Assembly: GCF_000970455.1 (NCBI RefSeq)
Contig: NZ_LAJG01000023.1
Location: 62,001-126,000 of the forward strand
DNA length: 64,000 nucleotides
Source: Devosia soli
Lineage (GTDB): Bacteria > Pseudomonadota > Alphaproteobacteria > Rhizobiales > Devosiaceae
Direction of reading: 5' to 3'
Both the position numbers and the translations under genes were made by a program. This document shows, piece after piece, positions 59,083 through 64,000 of the stretch (position 1 is its first letter; each line of letters opens with the position of its first letter). Under the pieces are notes generated by a model that was not told the DNA's origin, did not search any database, and was given only the letters and a program-made list of their open reading frames with translations.

Positions 59083-59601
59083 ATGACCCAACCCCGATTC
59101 CTTTCGCTCGTTTTCGCCGCGGCGCTACTGCTCGGCGGCAGCGGCGCAGCCTTGGCCGATGGGCGCGGCGACTGGAAGGGCTATGATTGGCAGCGGGTCG
59201 ATCTCGACACCTGTCCGACGCTCGGCGCGGGAAACCCCTGCCAGATTTTTCATGGCAAATGGGACTGGAAGCGCAATCAGTGGGTCGATCTGATGTTGAC
59301 CTATACCGGCTCGGCTCTGGAGCTGGTCAATATCCTCACCAACTACGATCGCGCCGACGACGACTATGTGTGCACTGTCGTGTTATTCGTTAGTAGCGAA
59401 GGGCGCAACCTCGCCGCGTTCCACTTCAACGAGCACAGCGACCACCAGACTGCGGCCAATTTTACCAGTCGCTTCCCGATCTCCAGGGCGGCACTTGCCC
59501 AGACCACGACGGTCGACGTCGGCACCAAGCAATGCCGCGAGGGTGGCAACCAGGACAAGGGCACCTATGCGCGCGTCGTGGAGGCTATTCGTCAGAACTA
59601 G
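59083..59601 (+). CDS. Exported hypothetical protein
   Basis: A 172-residue protein with a signal peptide (about 1-25, ending AALAD), so predicted periplasmic. The mature part has aromatic-rich segments (DGRGDWKGYDWQRVD, WDWKRNQWVDLM) and four cysteines (DTCPT, NPCQIF, YVCTV, KQCRE). It ends in RVVEAIRQN. No family is recognised. It lies 73 bases after the CitE-like gene, too loose to assign to that operon. It may be a small periplasmic or cell-surface protein. Confidence 0.7.
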   Translation: MTQPRFLSLVFAAALLLGGSGAALADGRGDWKGYDWQRVDLDTCPTLGAGNPCQIFHGKWDWKRNQWVDLMLTYTGSALELVNILTNYDRADDDYVCTVVLFVSSEGRNLAAFHFNEHSDHQTAANFTSRFPISRAALAQTTTVDVGTKQCREGGNQDKGTYARVVEAIRQN

Positions 59602-59888
59602 CTCAAGTTCGCACTGGCTTTTGACGCCTGAGGTGGGCTAGAAGGCCGCAGCCGGCTGGCGCGGACATGAATCGTCTTCGTCGCACTGGGCCCGGTCTTC
59701 TCACCCACAATCATCCAGCTTCAGATGCCGCGTGAAAAAATGCGGCTTGATGCTTGTTGTTTCATAGTTTTCCACAGCCGCGTCGACATCTGTGAAGTTT
59801 TTATGCCGGAACGCTCGAGCGGCGCTTGACTTGGGAATGGGCACTGGGTACATGAGCCTCACGTTCAGCGAACGAACAGTTCGCCGAT

Positions 59889-59965
<77 letters not shown>

Positions 59966-60013
59966 CCCTTTTCAATTACATTGTTGTCGTTAGGGTGGTG
60001 CGGCTGGTCGCTG

Positions 60014-62557
60014 TCATCCCACATCTGCACGAAGTTGTCGCGCCGGGCGCACGGACATGGCTGACCAAGTCGTAAGAACGCCGGTCGCGATCGTCGTGAT
60101 AACGGCGCCGATGACGACGATGACGACCGTCAATGCGTTCGGGGCGAATGGGATTTCCATGACGTAGGTCAGGATCGCCCAGGCTGCGGTGATGCCGAGG
60201 GCTGCACCCAGGGCCGCGGCGAGGAAGCCCAGCACGCCATATTCGACGACGAACGCGACGATGACCTTGCGCCTCGTGGCGCCCAGCACCTTCATGACGA
60301 CCGCGTCGGCTTCGCGCTGCTTCCGCCCCACCGCCATGGCGCCAGCAAGCACCAGCACTCCAGAGACTACTGCCAGGCTGCCGACGAGGGCGACGGCGTT
60401 GGCCAGGCTCGAAAGAATGGCTTCGATCCGCTCGATGGCATCGCCGACCGGCAGGAAGCTCAAAGTCGGAAACGTCTTTCCAAGACGATTCTCGACCGCA
60501 GCGGCGGTGCCATGTTTCACATCGATAGTGCCCATCACAGTCTGCGGCGCGCTTTCGATCACGCCTGGCGAAAACAGCAGGCGAAAATTGAGCCCTCCTT
60601 CACGCCAGTCGATGTCACGAAAATTGGCGATGGTGACATCGATCGGGCGGCCGGCAATGGCGATGGTCATGGTGTCGCCGACGGAAAGGCCGAGAGGGTC
60701 GCGCAGTTCGGTGCTCAGGGACACGAGCGGCGGGCCGGAATAGGTATCGGACCACCAGTCGCCGGCAACGACGGTTGAGCCCTCCGGCACGCTGCTTGCC
60801 CAGCTCAGGGCCGCGTCGCCCTCGAACATATCTGCGATGTCGTCTGGAACCGGACCGATATCGATAACTGGCGTGCCCTTGATCCGCTCGATGGTGCCGC
60901 GCAGCATCGGGATGGTCTCGAGCGTCTCGATATCTGGGTCGGACGCGGCAAAGGATTCAACCAGCGGCACCTGGTCCTTGGGCATATCGAGCAGCACGAA
61001 AGCAGGCGCATCTTCGGCGACGACGCTATCGATCTGACTGCGCAGGTTCTGGTCGAGCAGGGTGATCATCAGCAACAGCGCCAGACCGAGGCCAAGGGAA
61101 AGCACGACGACGGGCGCGACTGAACCGGGGCGATGGATCGCCTTGAAGGCTTGGCGCAGCGTTGTGTTGGGAAGCGGCGGCAAAAGCCGCAGCGCGACTT
61201 GCAGGAGCCACGCGGCGGCGCGGAGCAAGGCGAATGCGACCGCAGCGCCGATGGCGTACCACAGAACCAGTGACAAGGAGGCGGTGGTGAGGATGGCCAA
61301 TCCGGCAATGGCCAGCAGCGCGAGCAGCAGCGGCACGCCCGTGCGCCAATGGGTGAGGTCACGCCAGCTGATGCGCGTCTCGCCGCCGTCGGAGGCGCGA
61401 AAAAGGCTGGCGGGCTTGAGCTTTTGCGCGCCACGCAACGGCAGAAGCGCAAAGGCAAAACCGATCAGCAGGCCGAAGAGCGCGGCGGTGGACAGGGATC
61501 CCACGTCTAGCGTGGGAGCAAGATCGATGCCGAGCATGCCCGAGAGAAAGGGCAGGGCAAGAAGGCTGGTCGTTGCGCCGAGAATGAGGCCGATCAAAAC
61601 GCCGGCGAGAGAGAGCACCAGAACCTGCGTCAGGAAGTGGACCATGACTCGGGCGCTGGTGGCGCCGAGGCTGCGCAGGGTCGCGATCGAGCTGCGCCTT
61701 TCAGTGATATAGGCCGATATCGCATTGGAAACGCCCACGCCGCCGACCAGCAGCGACGACAGGCCGACCAATGTCAGAAAGCGCGCGAAAAGATCGAAAA
61801 AGCGCTTGAGGTTGGCCGCGGCATCTTCAGGTTGCCGCAAATCCCATCCGGCGTCCGGGAATACGTCCGTGAGCTCCGCAATCGCAGATGCGGCATCTTT
61901 TGACCCAAGCAGAACCTTATAGCTGAAGCGGCTGAGAACGCCTTGCTGCTGCAGCCCGGCGGCGCTCAACGCGCTATCGAGCACAAGGGCAGGGCGACCA
62001 AGCTGAAACCCTTGGGCTGCCTGGTCTGGCAATGCGACAAGCGTGGCGCGGACTGAAAAATCGGCATCGCCGATCCTGATGGCGTCGCCGATCGCGATGC
62101 CGAGACGATCCAGAACGCCCTTATCGACAATTGCGCCTGGAAGGCCATCCCTGACCGAGAGCAATTGGCCAATCGGCTGGTCCGTCGCGGGCGCTACGGT
62201 GACCTTGCCCAGCAAAGGATAGTTCGCGCTAACCGCGCGGAGGCTCAGGAGCGTACTGGCGTCGTTGACACTGGCACGGGCGTTGAGGTCGACGACGCGC
62301 GTTACCTGGCCGAGCGCTTCAACCGCAGCCCATTGCTCAGACGAAATATCGCTGCCGCGCATGCGGATCTCGATGTCGCCGCCCAGGATGACACGCGCGT
62401 CGCGCTGCACCGCAGCCTGGAGCGCGGCGCCAACGGACGACACAGCCGCAATGGCGCCGACGCCCAGCGCGAGACAGGCGAGCAGAATGATGAAGCGGCG
62501 AACATCGCCGCGCAGATCGAGAATGCCGATGCGGACCCAGCTGAGAAGGCGGCTCAT
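60014..62557 (-). CDS. ABC transporter permease, FtsX-like (YbbP type)
   Basis: An 847-residue inner-membrane permease with a repeated FtsX core. One hydrophobic segment at the N-terminus is followed by a large periplasmic domain (about 40-250), three segments (about 260-370), further central segments (about 400-500), a second periplasmic domain, and three C-terminal segments (about 715-835). This layout is typical of YbbP, which pairs with YbbA and lies next to tesA. Its exact role (lipid or hydrophobic compound handling) is not settled. The start overlaps the ATPase stop by four bases. Confidence 0.93.
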   Translation of the reverse strand: MSRLLSWVRIGILDLRGDVRRFIILLACLALGVGAIAAVSSVGAALQAAVQRDARVILGGDIEIRMRGSDISSEQWAAVEALGQVTRVVDLNARASVNDASTLLSLRAVSANYPLLGKVTVAPATDQPIGQLLSVRDGLPGAIVDKGVLDRLGIAIGDAIRIGDADFSVRATLVALPDQAAQGFQLGRPALVLDSALSAAGLQQQGVLSRFSYKVLLGSKDAASAIAELTDVFPDAGWDLRQPEDAAANLKRFFDLFARFLTLVGLSSLLVGGVGVSNAISAYITERRSSIATLRSLGATSARVMVHFLTQVLVLSLAGVLIGLILGATTSLLALPFLSGMLGIDLAPTLDVGSLSTAALFGLLIGFAFALLPLRGAQKLKPASLFRASDGGETRISWRDLTHWRTGVPLLLALLAIAGLAILTTASLSLVLWYAIGAAVAFALLRAAAWLLQVALRLLPPLPNTTLRQAFKAIHRPGSVAPVVVLSLGLGLALLLMITLLDQNLRSQIDSVVAEDAPAFVLLDMPKDQVPLVESFAASDPDIETLETIPMLRGTIERIKGTPVIDIGPVPDDIADMFEGDAALSWASSVPEGSTVVAGDWWSDTYSGPPLVSLSTELRDPLGLSVGDTMTIAIAGRPIDVTIANFRDIDWREGGLNFRLLFSPGVIESAPQTVMGTIDVKHGTAAAVENRLGKTFPTLSFLPVGDAIERIEAILSSLANAVALVGSLAVVSGVLVLAGAMAVGRKQREADAVVMKVLGATRRKVIVAFVVEYGVLGFLAAALGAALGITAAWAILTYVMEIPFAPNALTVVIVVIGAVITTIATGVLTTWSAMSVRPARQLRADVG

Positions 62558-63258
62558 GCCGTCACGTCTTCGGTAAGCGGCGTCAGCCGCCCATGATTCA
62601 TCGAAAGCACGCGATCGGCCCGGCGGGCGAGGGCAGGGTCGTGGGTGATGAGGAACACTGCGGTGCCATTGTCGCGGGCCAGGGCAAACATCATATCGAT
62701 GACCCTGGCGCCAGTGTCCTGATCCAGATTGCCGGTCGGCTCGTCAGCGAGCAGGAGTTTCGGCTTGTTGACGATAGCCCGAGCAAGCCCGACTCGCTGC
62801 TGCTCGCCGCCAGAGAGCGCGCTTGGGCGATGATCGAGACGGTCGCCAAGGCCTACGGCCACCAGAGCCGCTTTCGCTGCGGACATGATCTCCGCGTAAG
62901 ACTGCCCGGTTTCGCCGATCTCAAGAGACAATGCGACGTTTTCGAGAGCAGTCATCGACGGGATCAGATGAAAATTCTGAAAGAGGATGCCGAGATGCTG
63001 GCGCCGGAAAATGGCCAGCTGATCCTCGTCGAGTCCGGTGATCGATGTACCCGCTACACTCACGTGACCGTTTGTTGCCTGTTCGAGGCCGCCCAGTACC
63101 ATGAGCAGCGATGTCTTGCCGCTGCCCGACGGGCCGACCACGGCAACGACCTCGCCGGGCGCGATGGAAAACTCGATGTCCTTGAGGATGTGAAGTGGCG
63201 TCTTGCCTGACCGAAGGTGCAGGTTCATGGCGGCAGTCGCAACGACAGGGCTGCTCAT
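62554..63258 (-). CDS. ABC transporter ATPase (YbbA/LolD type)
   Basis: A 234-residue ATPase of the MacB/LolD type that partners the FtsX-like permease. Walker [20 protein letters not shown]-loop [16 protein letters not shown], signature [15 protein letters not shown], Walker [14 protein letters not shown] and the H-loop FLITHDPAL are all intact. ATG 63258 was taken because GGAAG lies about 10 bases upstream. An ATG at 63273 would add five residues. The longer frame to 63471 crosses the promoter region of the divergent esterase. It is co-transcribed with the permease. Confidence 0.92.
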   Translation of the reverse strand: MSSPVVATAAMNLHLRSGKTPLHILKDIEFSIAPGEVVAVVGPSGSGKTSLLMVLGGLEQATNGHVSVAGTSITGLDEDQLAIFRRQHLGILFQNFHLIPSMTALENVALSLEIGETGQSYAEIMSAAKAALVAVGLGDRLDHRPSALSGGEQQRVGLARAIVNKPKLLLADEPTGNLDQDTGARVIDMMFALARDNGTAVFLITHDPALARRADRVLSMNHGRLTPLTEDVTA

Positions 63259-63326
63259 CGGCGGCACTTCCATTCGGTAAAGCGTTGAACGAGAAGTATG
63301 TGGTCTCGACGGAAAGAACAGCAGCG

Positions 63327-63956
63327 ATGAGAAAAATTGTTCGTGACGCGATATTTCGCGCTGCCCTTGCCGTGTTGGCGGTCGGCTTGATACTGGCTCC
63401 AGCCAATGCGGCCGAGCGGACGTTGATGCTCTACGGCGACAGCCTGATGGCGGGTCTCGGCCTTTCTGCAAAAGACAGCTTTGCTGGACAATTGCAGGCC
63501 GCGCTCGGTGACGAGGTTACGATCGTCAATGCCAGCGTTTCGGGCGACACGTCGGCCGATGGTTTGGCGCGCCTTGATTGGTCGCTGGCCGATCGGCCCG
63601 ATGCAGTTGTGCTCGAACTCGGCGCCAATGACATGCTGCAGGGTCTGCCGGTCGACGCGATGCGCGAGAATCTCAAGGCAATCCTCCGTCGGCTTCGGGA
63701 TGAGAACATCCCGGTTCTCTTGGCCGGCATGCGCGCTAGCCCAAGCCTTGGCAGTCAATATGTAGAGGCTTATGACGCAGTCTTTCCAAGCCTTGCAGCG
63801 GAATTCGGCACGGCGTTTTATCCGTTTTTCCTCGAAGGCGTAGCGACCAACGCCACGCTCAACCAGGCCGATGGCATGCATCCGAATGCCGAAGGGGTGC
63901 GCATCATAGTCGAAGCAATCCTTCCACACATCAAAGCGCTGCTCGCAGAATCTTAA
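63327..63956 (+). CDS. tesA: GDSL-family arylesterase / lysophospholipase (TesA type)
   Basis: A 209-residue SGNH hydrolase with a signal peptide (about 1-28, ending PANAA), so periplasmic. Catalytic blocks GDSLMAGLG (nucleophile serine), the SVSGDTSADG glycine block, GANDMLQG and DGMHPNAEG (Asp-His) are in the usual order. TesA hydrolyses acyl esters, lysophospholipids and acyl-CoA in vitro. The ybbA-ybbP pair on the other strand, divergent by 68 bases, is the classic TesA neighbourhood, suggesting one shared process at the cell envelope. Confidence 0.95.
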   Translation: MRKIVRDAIFRAALAVLAVGLILAPANAAERTLMLYGDSLMAGLGLSAKDSFAGQLQAALGDEVTIVNASVSGDTSADGLARLDWSLADRPDAVVLELGANDMLQGLPVDAMRENLKAILRRLRDENIPVLLAGMRASPSLGSQYVEAYDAVFPSLAAEFGTAFYPFFLEGVATNATLNQADGMHPNAEGVRIIVEAILPHIKALLAES

Positions 63957-64000
63957 GGTCAACTTGCCGGCAGGCGGATGAAGGGGACGGCCAAGCCTGT

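Overview
The window is a GC-rich, densely coded chromosomal segment of an alphaproteobacterium, most likely order Hyphomicrobiales and possibly close to Devosia. This rests on recognised gene families (DUF4169, DUF2322, DUF1643, a long SecG, a PAS-XRE protein with an alphaproteobacterial-type HTH), on alphaproteobacterial promoter types (EcfG-like before csbD, RpoH-like before lon, sigma-54-like before glnB) and on short intergenic palindromes of a kind common in this group. No phage, insertion sequence, CRISPR array or plasmid function was seen. The first gene (tpiA) is cut by the window edge.

Layout. 1-10 kb: central metabolism and export (tpiA end, secG, pyrG, eno), with a serine hydrolase, an MHS-type transporter, an NAD-dependent epimerase-like protein, a CsbD stress protein and AMP nucleosidase. 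10-20.5 kb: a GreA-like factor, folD and DUF1643, then a tight co-directional block rlpA / D-Ala-D-Ala carboxypeptidase / tmk / holB / metG / tatD / metallo-hydrolase, in which the last five genes overlap by a few bases. 20.5-31.4 kb: parE, an ABC-F gene with a long structured leader and short leader ORF but an apparent frameshift, a diguanylate cyclase, tRNA-Leu plus trigger factor, and a divergent pair (PAS-PAS chemotaxis transducer and PAS-XRE regulator) separated by a perfect 13-bp inverted repeat. 31.4-36 kb: nitrogen control (glnB-glnA), DUF2322, and the NAD(P)H-hydrate repair enzyme. 36-47.5 kb: an orphan P450, YCII protein, the proteolysis genes clpP, clpX and lon, arginase, a TetR/TetA-like divergent pair with three regularly spaced operator-like palindromes, and HU.

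47.7-59 kb is the most unusual part. A LacI regulator, two LplB/YtcP-type permeases, a lipo-oligosaccharide-type solute-binding protein, two different ADP-ribosylglycohydrolase-fold enzymes (one a 699-residue multidomain protein), a UgpC/MsmK-type ATPase, a class III CoA transferase and a CitE-like lyase lie head to tail in one direction. Two near-identical AACGTT-centred palindromes sit before lacI and at the start of the first permease gene. I infer a substrate-inducible catabolic operon: uptake of a glycoside, hydrolysis by the ARH-fold enzymes, then CoA activation and retro-aldol cleavage of an acid part. The substrate is unknown.

59-64 kb: an exported hypothetical protein, tRNA-Asp, and the ybbP/ybbA/tesA-like cluster (FtsX permease, ATPase, divergent GDSL esterase).

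Two genes (12742-13027 and 23783-25301) each need a one-base correction to read through. These may be sequencing errors or recent mutations.
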